In this document: piece by piece, positions 10,457-21,300 of the stretch
Layout: every line of letters starts with the position of its first letter
Position numbering within the stretch: the first letter of the stretch is position 1
NCBI GenBank assembly: GCA_030737835.1
Contig: CM060852.1
Span: 10,336,507-10,400,506 of the forward strand
From: Acorus gramineus
Lineage: Eukaryota > Streptophyta > Magnoliopsida > Acorales > Acoraceae
Direction: 5' to 3'
DNA length: 64,000 nt
Position numbers and translations under genes: made by a program
Notes under the pieces: generated by a model
Database searches by the model: none
What the model was told of the DNA's origin: nothing
The model's input: the letters and a program-made list of their open reading frames with translations, nothing else

Positions 10457-11217
10457 TGGGACTTTTTAGAAACCAAAATATTTCTTTTGAACTATCACCA
10501 AAAACAAAAAAAAATATTTCTTTTGAACGGTTCATATCGCATCTTTAAACAATCGCACGGTGGGACAGTTTCGCACGTGTCTGTACTCTTCTTTTTTTAG
10601 ACTTTTGTTCGGATCTCAAAAATTTGTTGATTTTGTTTGGATCTCCAAACATGTCCAAACATGTAAACCTCTCAAGAAAAGATGTTAAGATCGAATCTTA
10701 ATATATAAATATGTAACATACCAAATATTATTTTGAAATATACATTTTATTCGTAATAACCAACATTTGCAGTATACTATAATAGTAAAGCTTTTGTATC
10801 ACAAGGAACATGACCTATTAATAGTTTAATAAAATAAAATATTACATCATCAAACCTAATAATATTCGTATAGAACAAATTTTTGAACGAACATATAAAC
10901 ACAAACACAAAATACAAGAAACAGACGTCCTCATCCCTCTCTCATTCCTTTTTGCATGCATGCAAACATCACGTAAAAAAAACTAACAAAAGGTGATTAA
11001 AAAAAAGGTGGACCTTCTAAAAAGAAATTAACTCTCAAACTCCTTCCCTCCATATAAATGATCTTATTTTGTTTTTTTAAGAAAAAGAGAGCCCAGAGCA
11101 AATCAAATGCAATCAATCCAAAACTCTCTTTCTTTCATATCTGGTTTTCCTCCGGTCTTTGTTGTTGTGGCCAATCTTTGAAAACTATCACCACTTAAAA
11201 TTTGATTCTAACAATCT
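10457..11217. other. Intergenic, 3' side of the LRX gene
   Basis: AT-rich sequence without a recognisable gene. The part next to 11217 would be the 3' untranslated region of the minus-strand LRX gene. Confidence 0.5.
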
Positions 11218-13839
11218 TTAGTAACCCTGATAGATGGGTGGCGGAGGCGACGCGTACGAGACACCCGTCGTCGGTGGGAGAGCGAAATCGTCCGGCGGTG
11301 GCGGCGGCGGTGAGTACACGGGAGGTGGTGGCGGTGGTGAGTGAACTGGAGGCGGCGGTGAGTATACTGGAGGTGGTGGTGGTGAGGAGGCCGGTGGTGG
11401 TGGCGGAGGTGGTGAGAGCTCCGGAGGTGGTGGTGATGAGACCGGTGCTGGCAGTGGTGGACAGGGGACTGGAGAGGGCGGTGGCCGTGACTGAACTGGT
11501 GGTGGTGATGGTGGTGGAGGTGGTGACTGGACCGGTGGTGGTGGTGGGGGAGATTGCACCGGTGGTGGCGGCGGTGATTGTAGTGGTGGTGGAGGAGATT
11601 GTACCGGTGGTGGTGGTGAGTGGACCGGGGGAGGCGGGGAGCTCACGGGGGGAGGTGGGGAGTGGACAGGTGGTGGTGGTGGTGAGGAGGCCGGTGTTGG
11701 TGGCGGAGGTGGTGGTGGTGGAGGAGATTGCGCCGGTGGTGGCGGCGGGGAGCTCACAGGGGAAGGTGGGGAGTGGACAGGTGGTGGTGGTGGTGGGGAT
11801 TGTGCCGGCGGTGGTGGTGAGTGGGTTGGGGTAGGTGGGTAGTTGACCGGTGGAGGTGGCGGCGAGTGGACCGGTGGCGGAGGCGGCGGAGATTGCACTG
11901 GCGGCGGCGGTGGCGGTGGTGAGTGGACTGGGGGAGGTGGGGAGTAGGCCGGTTGAGGTGGTGGTGACTGGACTGGCAGCGGCGAAGGTGGTGGTAAGTG
12001 GACGGGGGGAGGTGGTGGTGAGTGGACGGGGGGAGGTGGAGAGTAGACCGGTGGAGGTGGTGGTGACTGGACTAGCGGCGGCGGCGGCGATGGTGAGTGG
12101 ACGGGGGGAGGTGGGGAGTAGACTGGTGTAGGTGGATGTGAGTACACTGGAGGTGGTGGAGAGTGGACCGGTGGGGGCGGGGGAGGAGGGGAGTGGACTG
12201 GTGGTGGTGGAGAATAAACTGGAGGCGGCGGTGAACGGACCGGTGGTGGTGGAGAGCGGACAGCTGGCGGAGGAGATGAACGCACCGGTGGTGGCGGAGA
12301 GTGAACTGGCGGCGGAGGTGAATGGACCGGTGGTGGTGGAGACCGGACAGGTGGCGGAGGAGGCAAATGCACCGGTGGTGGAGGTGAGGCGGCCTTGGGA
12401 GGTGGCGGAGAGTGCACATGATTCACAGGCGAAGCGGCGTCCTTCGGAGGTGGCGGCGCAAGCACCGGAGCCTTCGAAGGTGGCGGAGACCTCACCGGAG
12501 TACCCGGTGACGCCGCTTCCTTAGGCGGTGGAGGAGGAGGCGAATGCACCGGCGTCACGGGGGACGTGTCATGCTGAGGCGGAGGAGGCGCCTTTGGCTT
12601 CAGAGACGGTTTCGGACGTGGCGTACCATCATCGCCACCTCCGCTGCCACTGCACTTAGACCGCCCACAATCAACAGGCCGTCCCACGATCGGCGCACAC
12701 GCCTTGGGCGACTTCTGCTTCGGCCGCGCGGGCAAGCAATTGCTCGCGTCGTCGAACACCACGCCCGACCTCGAACCCGGCACGCACGCCGCGGCCTCCC
12801 CCTTAAAGTAATTGAACGAGAACGTGAAATTGGCGAGGCTCGGGAGCTTGCAAAGCCTCTCGGACACGAACCCGGTCAAGAAGTTCCGCGAGAGGTCGAG
12901 TTCCTCCACGCGCGCGAGCCCGGACAGACTCCTCGGCAGAATCCCCGTGAGCGCATTCGAGCCCGCGTCAACCACCGTGGCGTTCCCGAGCAAGCCAACC
13001 TCCGCGGGCAGGCACCCAGACAACCCATTGTTCAAGAGAATGATCTCATCGAGGGTGCCGCCCATCGCGCCGATGCTGCGCGGGATGCACCCGCCGAGCC
13101 GGTTGTTGGCGAGCACGACCACGGACGCGGGCGACTCGCCCAGGTTGTCCGGTATGCGCGACGTGAACCGGTTGTCGTTCACGAAGATCGCGTCGAGGTC
13201 CTTCTCGAAGAGCTCGGAAGGGATCCGCCCCTCGAAGTCGTTGAACCGGATGTCGAGGTACTTGAGCGCGGGCATGCCGAGGACAACCTTGGGGAAGGGC
13301 CCGACGAAGCGGTTGTTGCTCAGATCGAGTTCGTGCAGGAGGTGCAGCCTCGAGAGGCTCCGCGGGACGATCCCGCAGAACCGGTTCGAGTTGAGGTGGA
13401 ACACCGCGACGTCCGTGAGGAGCCCGAGCTCAACGGGGAGGTACCCAGCGATGTCGGCGTGGTTGAGGTCCACGCCCGCGACGACGTCGAGGTTCGGCTC
13501 GTCGAGGGCCTTGGAGCAGAAGACGCCGGTGTAGGAGCAGACATCGGGGCCTACCCAGTCGCCGGTGGTGTTGAAGGGGTCCGAGTAGATGGCGCGCCTC
13601 CACGCCTGGAGGGCGATGTAGGCGCGGCGGAGGCGGGGGTTGGGGAAGGTGGCATTGGTGTCGACGTTGAATTCATAGTCGTCGGGGAGGTCGCCGTTCT
13701 CCGGGAGGGCGAGGAGCTGGCGGCGCGCGATCGAGGAGGCCTCGTGGTCCGATAGGGCAGTGGCAGCGGAGGAGGTGAGGAGGAGGAGGAGGAGAGACAA
13801 GAGGGTTGTGGTGGTGGTGGAGCAGCCCAGGGCCTTCAT
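11218..13839 (-). CDS. LRX: Leucine-rich repeat extensin (LRX)
   Basis: An intact single-exon gene of 873 aa. It has a signal peptide (about 1-29, poly-Leu core), a short N-terminal domain, about ten leucine-rich repeats (about 120-350, e.g. LDLSNNRFVGPFP), a Cys-rich hinge (about 352-396) and an extensin domain (about 403 to the end) made of SPPPP blocks with VHSPPPP and VYSPPPP units. The tyrosines in VYSPPPP are candidate cross-link sites. The C-terminus VSYASPPPPIYQGY is typical of vegetative LRXs. Family members are cell-wall proteins that bind RALF peptides and act with FERONIA-type kinases in wall integrity. The start was chosen because the signal peptide follows directly. The extensin part is extremely Gly-codon rich on the opposite strand, which creates long meaningless antisense ORFs. 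Confidence 0.95.
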   Translation of the reverse strand: MKALGCSTTTTTLLSLLLLLLTSSAATALSDHEASSIARRQLLALPENGDLPDDYEFNVDTNATFPNPRLRRAYIALQAWRRAIYSDPFNTTGDWVGPDVCSYTGVFCSKALDEPNLDVVAGVDLNHADIAGYLPVELGLLTDVAVFHLNSNRFCGIVPRSLSRLHLLHELDLSNNRFVGPFPKVVLGMPALKYLDIRFNDFEGRIPSELFEKDLDAIFVNDNRFTSRIPDNLGESPASVVVLANNRLGGCIPRSIGAMGGTLDEIILLNNGLSGCLPAEVGLLGNATVVDAGSNALTGILPRSLSGLARVEELDLSRNFLTGFVSERLCKLPSLANFTFSFNYFKGEAAACVPGSRSGVVFDDASNCLPARPKQKSPKACAPIVGRPVDCGRSKCSGSGGGDDGTPRPKPSLKPKAPPPPQHDTSPVTPVHSPPPPPPKEAASPGTPVRSPPPSKAPVLAPPPPKDAASPVNHVHSPPPPKAASPPPPVHLPPPPPVRSPPPPVHSPPPPVHSPPPPVRSSPPPAVRSPPPPVRSPPPPVYSPPPPVHSPPPPPPPVHSPPPPVYSHPPTPVYSPPPPVHSPSPPPPLVQSPPPPPVYSPPPPVHSPPPPPVHLPPPSPLPVQSPPPQPAYSPPPPVHSPPPPPPPVQSPPPPPPVHSPPPPPVNYPPTPTHSPPPPAQSPPPPPPVHSPPSPVSSPPPPPAQSPPPPPPPPPTPASSPPPPPVHSPPPPVSSPPPPVHSPPPPVQSPPPPLQSPPPPPVQSPPPPPPVQSPPPPPSPPPVQSRPPPSPVPCPPLPAPVSSPPPPELSPPPPPPPASSPPPPPVYSPPPPVHSPPPPPPVYSPPPPPPDDFALPPTTGVSYASPPPPIYQGY

Positions 13840-13906
13840 TGTATGTGTTTGTTGGGAGGCCCGGCCAGGGCTGCTTTGAGAGAGGTTTGAGAGGGGTATG
13901 ATCTGA

Positions 13907-13970
13907 ATGGGTTATTATAAAGAGTCTTTTTTTAGAGAGATAAAGTTGTGGAGAGAGAGAGAGAGAGAGA
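13907..13970 (-). promoter_or_regulatory. LRX core promoter candidate: TATA-like box and CT repeat
   Basis: On the minus strand CTCTTTATAATAACC (about 13909-13923) lies roughly 70-80 bp upstream of the LRX ATG, a fitting TATA position for a short leader. Just upstream is a (GA/CT)10 run at 13951-13970, a common plant core-promoter element. Both are read from the sequence alone. Confidence 0.4.
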
Positions 13971-15117
13971 GGGAATGAATGAGTGGTGTTTGTTTTTAGT
14001 TTTTTTAGTTATGAATGGTTGGTTTGGGTTGGGATTTGCTGTCTGGGGGTATGTGTTTGGGAAGTGAAGAAAACCAAATTTAACTAACTATGGCGGGGAG
14101 AGCATGTCAGTGCTGACATTGAGGGTTGTGGGGGGCACGATGTTGGAATAGACATTCGTGGTGGGGTGTATATATTTGAAAAATTAAAATAAGTATTGAG
14201 TGTTGAAGAAAGTTTTGTTGACAGACGTTTACAGGGTAGATGTGAGTGGGCATGATGGGGGTGTCTGAAATATTTTGGGTCATGGAATTATTTATTGTAA
14301 AGATTGAAATTTTGTTGTTGGTATATAGAAATGAATATTATTAATTGGAAAGAATTATAATTAGACCCACTGAATTTATCTGGACTCCTCGAGTTTTTTA
14401 AAAGCTTAGGATATCTTTATGACATCAGGGCAATCTATTCTCGTCCATTCAGTTTGTCAATTGTTATTTTATATCATATGATGTCACATGCCCTTCTTAT
14501 ATGGGGCAGTCCCAGGTGCAATTTTCTCCCAGTTACAATCTAATCCAGCTAATAAGGTATAAGGCCCTAATTACAATTTCATTTTGTTAATAAGATTTAA
14601 ACTTCGCGATATATATAATTCTCTCTCGTTGCATGACTGGGTACATAATGAAATATATTCTTCATCTTTTGTGAGTAGTTTCATTAAATGAGCCATTCAC
14701 TTAAAAAAATCAAAACATGGAGGAAATGCACATGAGACTGTCCCAGATGTAATTCTGTTGATAATGTTTTTCATGACTTTAGACCAAAGTATGTACCACA
14801 AGATTCACTCTGAATTGGCAGTGAGTGATTCATTCATAGCAAAGAAAACGGGGGAACCCATCCCAAATTTTCTAGAAATGGAAGTACAACAATAAGGAAA
14901 AACAGACATGAATTACATGTTAGTAGACTCATGATTCACTTTAAAATGTTACCAAGGCATGGAAAATATTCGGTTTAAATAAGTTAAAAAATCTCAAGCA
15001 ATACAACATATCCTGCTCAAACTATACCTATTTCTTTTCCCCAATCAGATGTCTTAAACCAAGACATACAAACAAGATGATATTTACATGAACTTGGAAA
15101 GATAACCCAAACATTAG
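13971..15117. other. Intergenic, nothing recognised
   Basis: This is the upstream region of the LRX gene and the 3' flank of the minus-strand gene ending at 15118. No ORF, RNA gene or element could be supported. Confidence 0.5.
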
Positions 15118-17459
15118 TCAATCATTTGATTTCTTGTCCAGGATTTGAGTGTATCCCTCGCTTGTGAGGAGTCTGGTGAGCAAGGAGTCTGGCATTCTGG
15201 CTTTCTCTACTGCATGCTGCACTTTTGGCTGCTTAGGCACCTTGTGATCCTCCTCTATCTTTCTGTCCAACACATTGATCAACTACAGATTGTCTTACGA
15301 TCTTTTCGACTGTCTTATACAGTTCTTTTTTATCAAGCAAAGGAAAAGAGAAGATTAAATGAATAATTCAATAGATATTGGCATCACCATAGAGAAGTGT
15401 CTGGCAAACTTACTTCAAGATCTTTCAATTCAAAGTAAGCTCTCCAACAGCTGGAAGAAGAATCTCCTTCGAGTGTTGAACTGTGATCTGAACAACAAAA
15501 ACAACATACATAGAAACATCAAAGAATAATATAAATTTTGCATACACTTCAGACTACTGGTACACCTACAGTGGATGAAAATGAATGAGGTTGATTATGG
15601 CTGAATAATTTGAGCATACCATAAGAACAAAATGTCACAGATCTTCAGACACAAAAGTTACATGAATTCAAACATGACAATGTTTAGCATTTGTGAGTTA
15701 CATTAATAAGACCTACCATCAGAAGGTTCATAAGTCTGTCAGGATAGGATGACAGGCACAACAAGGATCAGAACAATGATATAAGCACTTTTCTTTGTCG
15801 AAGATTATCCACATCATCGAAATAAATATAGAACACATGTTCAGTGATTTTCTCCATTTTTTTTCCGAACTCACATTATTACTTATAGCATAAACTCCGT
15901 TAAAAAGGAAAAGTCAAGAGGATGTACCTACTGGTTTTTATCTCCAATGGTATATAACATTCACTTACCTTGAATACTATAGATTCAAAGTGGAAGAGTT
16001 ATTAGAGCTCTTAAATTCAGTGCTCAATTAAACATATGTCCTGCAGATTCTGCTTAAAGAATAGTGATGGTAGATCACTAATGACAGCATTCAATCTATT
16101 CTATTTTCGCCCATTGGTCCACAATCTCGGATTTCCAGTAGGGGAAAAGAAGGAACTTTCAACATACAACATTCATAGCTTTGGCAACTTTTCTTCATAC
16201 GCAAAAATTATCAATCAGAAAGCATCCGAAAAAATGGTCTTTTCTATTGGTTTTATTGGCTACTATATATCTAAAGGGATGGTCTATCCTATTAGGTTAC
16301 ATGGACTAAAAATGATTTATGAGAACTTCTACACCAGAGTTTTTTTCTTTTACCACCGTGTGGAACCTCAACTTAAAATTGATATCATTTCATAAAACCA
16401 TTGACCTTTAGAAAAACCTTAACGGAGAATAGAAAAACTGACAGATCCTCACGTCTTGAAAAGTAGGATCTACTCAACAACATACTATGCTAAATAAGAA
16501 AAGCTAATTCAAGAGTTACAAATCTCAATTCCCCTCCTACAGAACGTAAGTACAAAAAAAAAATAAAAAATTTGCATCTTCAACTGGTGTCATCATTTGG
16601 ATGATCTTCAGCCAGAATGAAACAGACAATTAAATAGACTAGATCTTTTAATATTGATCTATATGGATCACAACACTAGAAAAGAGTGACAATGAACCAT
16701 ATATAGTTGGCCCGGTACACCTGCACTGTATGAGTACAAAGATGACCTTTCGATTACAGAGATGTATTCTGATGCGTATAAATCACAATTTCAACCTTTC
16801 TTATGTATACATCAATTATATTTACAACCCAGTTCTTCAGTACCCGAAAAAGAGCACGTAAACAAAACCAACAAAAAGTTTGTTAACACATTATTAATAC
16901 ATCCACGGATACTCTAAACTCAAAATACTACCATGGTCTCTACACGCTGAACCAAATATGTAAAATTTCACCAATAAAAATGAATAATATACTACATTAC
17001 TACAACTCACACTTCCTCTGTATGTCCCACATTCACGATTTAACAGAGGACTAAAAAAAACGATCTTTAGATACGAAAACAAAGGAATTACGAGAAAGGT
17101 GCAAAATTTTCAAGACAATCTTCATTGTCACTTCAAATCCAAAACTGTAATACGAAGTCATTGTGTTCCCCATCAAATCAACTAATCTAAGAAAGGAAAA
17201 ACGAATACCCCATCGAATGGTGGATTCACACTCCAGAAATGTCGTTCTCGAACTTCTGAAGGAAAGGCGGGTCCTTGTGATCAAACGATCAATCTGCTCC
17301 GGCTGAAGGGCTCGAGCTATGGCACGCTTGACCTGTTCGAGCTGCAGAACCGTCACCGGAACCGCAGAACAAGGCCGCGATCGGTGGTGGAGGCGTCCCG
17401 TGTCCGTGATCGAACGATTCGCATAGGAGAGAAGCTGGGGTCGACGAGATCGATATCAT
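15118..17459 (-). CDS. Small multi-exon gene, CCG-binding-protein-1-like (partial model)
   Basis: Three minus-strand exons splice in phase. They are 15717-15735 (19 bp, flanked by CAG and GTAGGT), 15414-15487 (donor GTAAGT) and 15118-15282 (stop at 15118-15120). Together they read TYEPSDDHSSTLEGD, SSSSCWRAYFELKDLE, LINVLDRKIEEDHK and, at the end, LLTRLLTSEGYTQILDKKSN. SCWRAYFELKDLE reminds me of plant CCG-binding protein 1 (MEE14, At2g15890). From memory At2g15890 neighbours the PX gene At2g15900, just as here, which supports the idea. The first exon is uncertain: an ATG ending at 17459 follows an AAACCCTAA leader motif and opens with MISISSTPASLLCESF, but I could not connect it to the later exons. 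Upstream coding exons are missing from the model, or the gene is decayed. Confidence 0.5.
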
Positions 17460-18398
17460 GTTTTTAGGGTTTGTTTTTGGTTTTGTTTATTTTTCGGGTA
17501 ATTTGTAAAAATATTCTCAACTTTCCCTTTGTTTGGCAAAAATATGTGCAAACAAAAAAAACTTTAATCAGATTTTATTTATTTTTTTAAAGTTTTTTTT
17601 ATTTTTATATAGAAGCATGATATATCACTATTTTTTTTTTTTTTTTTTTTTTTTTGGAGAGAAATCACGATCGCTTTTTAACAAATAAAAGAATTATTTT
17701 TAAGATTTGAATTATTTTTCAATCTTATTTATGATATTGAAATATAATTTAAATTTTATTTCAATTTTTTAAAATAGGATTTTCTTTAAAATTTAAATTT
17801 TTTATATAATAAAAGATTTAAAATTTAAATTTGAGATCAGATAAAATTTAAAATAATATTATTTTTAAATATTTAAATATAATTAAATATTTAAATTTTA
17901 TTTTAATCTTATCTAATTTTATTTTGATTTTAAATTCAATCTAACATATTATAAAGACAAAAATAAAAGATACGATGTTGAGAAGCTATCTTGGAGAGAT
18001 ATCCACCGTTGATTCACCTTCCATACGTGGATTGAATCATATCCGTCAACAACGATCTGAACCGTCCATCTGACGTACCCATCCTAGGTGTAAATAAAGC
18101 CGTTGAAGTCAAACTGTCCCACATGCGTTGAAGTGAATGCACTCCAACGGGTCACCAACGTAATTACGACTTTCGTCTTCAGGACAATTTAGTCATTTCA
18201 AACTTCGACAGGGACACAGCAAGGAACTCCACCTCGTCTTCCCGTTCCTCTGTCTCTTGTATCTGCCTGAGCTCCTCCAATACATCAGTGCGAACCCTAA
18301 TTTTCTAGGTTTTGGTTTCGCAGCAGCGACAACCGGCGGATCTCTCCCTGAATCGATTCACCTCTTGATGCGGAGCCGTCGATAGCACGGACGGGAAG
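17460..18398. promoter_or_regulatory. Shared divergent promoter region
   Basis: About 940 bp separates the putative start of the minus-strand small gene from the ATG of the plus-strand PX gene. The left two thirds are extremely A/T-rich, with a T run at about 17630-17655. The right third, from about 18000, is mixed-composition 5' leader. Both genes would have to be driven from this interval. Confidence 0.45.
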
Positions 18399-21300
18399 AT
18401 GAGGGCGATGGAGACCTTGCGCGATCTGCTCGAGGAGGCGAAGGTGCGGACGCTCTACTGGGCGCTCTGTATCTTCGGCATCGCGTACTTCTTGTCTCGT
18501 AAGCCGTTTGATTTTCATCTGTTCCATTCGGTCATGGATTAATCTGATGAGACTCGCCGGATGCGTTGTACATAACACGAAATCATGATTTCGCTTCACT
18601 AGATTTGATAGTCCATTTTTTTTGGGGTTTCAACCGATTGAATGAATCTGGTCCCTCCAAAATCATTTTTTAGGGTTTAAATGCGTTGAGGTTTTGAATC
18701 AATTCAAGCGATACAGTGCTCTTTTTTGTTTGAGCGGGTGATTTTTTTTTATGTTTGTTACAGACACGAGTAATTCAATGTGGGCGAACATTCCTATATC
18801 AATCCTGGTTCTTGTGGCACTCCGCTTCTTGTCTTATGAAGTAGAGTTGCGTTGGAGGGTGCGACCAGTCTACAAACCGACATATCTGTCTCATTTGATG
18901 AAGAAGCAATTGTCATTGAATGACCCTCGTCTTTCGACCACGCCACCTGTCACAAGATGGAAGAGGAAGATTGGTTCGCCTCAGGTGGAGGCAGCTATGG
19001 ATGATTTCATCAATAAGCTCTTGCAGGACTTCATGGTTGATCTGTGGTATTCATCGATAACGCCCGATAAAGAAGCCCCGGAACAGATACGTGCGTTGAT
19101 ACTTGACGTTCTCGGTGAAATATCTGGACGAGTTAAGGAAATCAATCTCCTCGACCTGTTAACAAGGTTCATTTATGTTAGATTCATGTCTCCACAATAC
19201 ATGTACTACTTTCTTTTTTTCTTCAAGTTCCACAAAAATATTCATGTTCTAACAAGAAAATTCAAATTCATTTCCTATGTTCAGTGACATGGTTGAGCTG
19301 GTGGGGAGCCACCTTGATCTTTTCAGAAGGAATCAGTCATCTATTGGTGTTGATGTCATGGGAATTCTTTCTTCTGAGGAAAGGGATGAAAGGTTGAAAC
19401 ACCATCTCATTGCTTCCAAGGAACTCCACCCCGCATTGTTATCTTCAGATTGTGAGTACAAGGTGTGAGTGGAGTGCTCTTCTTAATACTTTTGTATGCC
19501 TGCACTCCTTTTTTTTCTTGCTTGTTCATTTGGTGGTGGTTTCAGGTTCTTCAACGGCTTGTTGGAGGAGTAATAGCTGTAGTCCTTAGACCCAGAGAGG
19601 CTCAATGCCCGTTGGTTCGGTGCTTCTGTCGAGAGCTTTTGACCTGCCTAGTAGTGCAACCTCTATTGAATCTAGCCAGCCCTATGTAAGTTCCTTTTTT
19701 TATTAAAAAAAAAAAACAGTCTATGGCAGTATTAAACTTATTAATCTTTGTGTTATAAAATCTATTTGAAAGCTTATTTAACAATGATTGCGACCCTTTA
19801 TGTCGATATTATTGAGCTACCTTTTGCATTTCAAAAGGACATTCTCAGCCACTACAGTGTTGAACATAATGCTTGTCTGCTTTCAGATGAGAGAGCCCAT
19901 CCTTACATGAACTGTATTTCCTGATTGCAGGTATATCAATGAGTTGATTGAATATCTTTTCCTCACTGCTAAGGATGAACAAGGCAGACCAACCAATGCA
20001 AACAATACCTTCCATGATCAACCCGTTTCTGTAGGAAATAACCAAAACAGTGAACCTGAGTCGAAGAGGGTTGATGCTTCTACCAATCAGTCAAAAAATT
20101 TGCCCCTCGTTAAAATTGATACTACCGAGCATGGCCAGCAGCACATGCCTGAGGCAGATTCATTGATACGTGCTCAGCCAAAGCCAGCAGACTGGGCAAG
20201 GGTGTTGGAGGCATCACAACAGAGAAGAACTCAAGTTCTGGCTCCTGAAAATCTTGAAAATCTATGGACAAAAGGAAGAAATTATAAAAAGAAAAATGCA
20301 AGAATTCTAAAAGCAGGAATATCATCAAGGTCTGCCAATGCGGCCTCAGGAGCTATCAGTCAGCTTGCACATGTGGGTGTTGTGGATAAAAAACTGCCAA
20401 CCAATGCAGAAGGAACCAGAACAGAAGATGATTCTCTTGCTTCAGAAATGCATGGTGTGAACTTGAAAAGTGAAGTGGGTAAACCGGTTGTTCAGACCAA
20501 CTTATCTGAAGAACTCATCAGGGAACCGTCTCTTGAGGGAAGACAATATGCAGATGAATGGGAGGAAGGTTCTAATATAGTTGTGAAAAACAGTAAGAGT
20601 CATATTAAGCGATCCAGTAGCACTTCAGCTCTAACTATCCTGCCTGATATTGGAAAAAACATAGTTGACAGAAGCAGTGATGCTAAATCATTAAACATGT
20701 TACATAATCCTAATTATATCAAGTATAAGGAAGAGCAAAATGTTAGGAGTGGCTCCGAATTCATCTCCCATAGTGAAGGCTCTTTGCATATCCCTAAACT
20801 CAAATGTCGGGTAAGATTTGTATCCCATTTTTTAAATTATTTTCTGTATTTGTGAACACTGACTATTAATTTGAACTGGTCATCCGATTGAGAAAATGCT
20901 GTTTGCTTATCTTGTGATTCTCTTTTCCAGTTTTATGGCTCTGAATTTATATAGAATTCTAACTAAGCAACTGCTTTTGCTTTGGTTCCCGCAGCATCAG
21001 AGCATCTGCATTTGATATCTCTTAGTTTTATTCTCACCCAGATTACATATGCATTGTTGACTAAATATATGTCAAACAGATGTAAATTTTTTCTTGTTTC
21101 TTTTAGCCTTGAGAAACTTTGGAGTTTGGATTACATTATGCTTTTGTTTACAAGTTTTTCAGGAATATATTATGCTTTTGTTAGTTAACTGCAGCCGCCT
21201 TAGTTATGATTTATGCGCACCGCAGTTGAGAATTTTAAAAAATAGAACATGACACCATTGTTTAATGAAGTCGTATAATATTTTTAGCATATCAGAATAT

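Noticed and set aside
11202-12524. Several long plus-strand ORFs rich in Val, Gly and Ala
   Set aside because: They are antisense to the proline-rich extensin repeats of the LRX gene; the (CCN)n codons automatically give open frames on the other strand.
11300-12560. Regular short repeats that could suggest an array such as CRISPR
   Set aside because: They encode SPPPP extensin motifs of variable length without unique spacers, in a plant genome.
12544-13755. A 403-codon plus-strand ORF rich in Arg and Glu
   Set aside because: It is antisense to the GC-rich LRR part of the LRX gene, whose minus-strand protein has a signal peptide and clear LRRs.
16036-16395. A 119-codon plus-strand ORF
   Set aside because: It lies where introns of the minus-strand gene are expected, has no domain and sits in AT-rich DNA.
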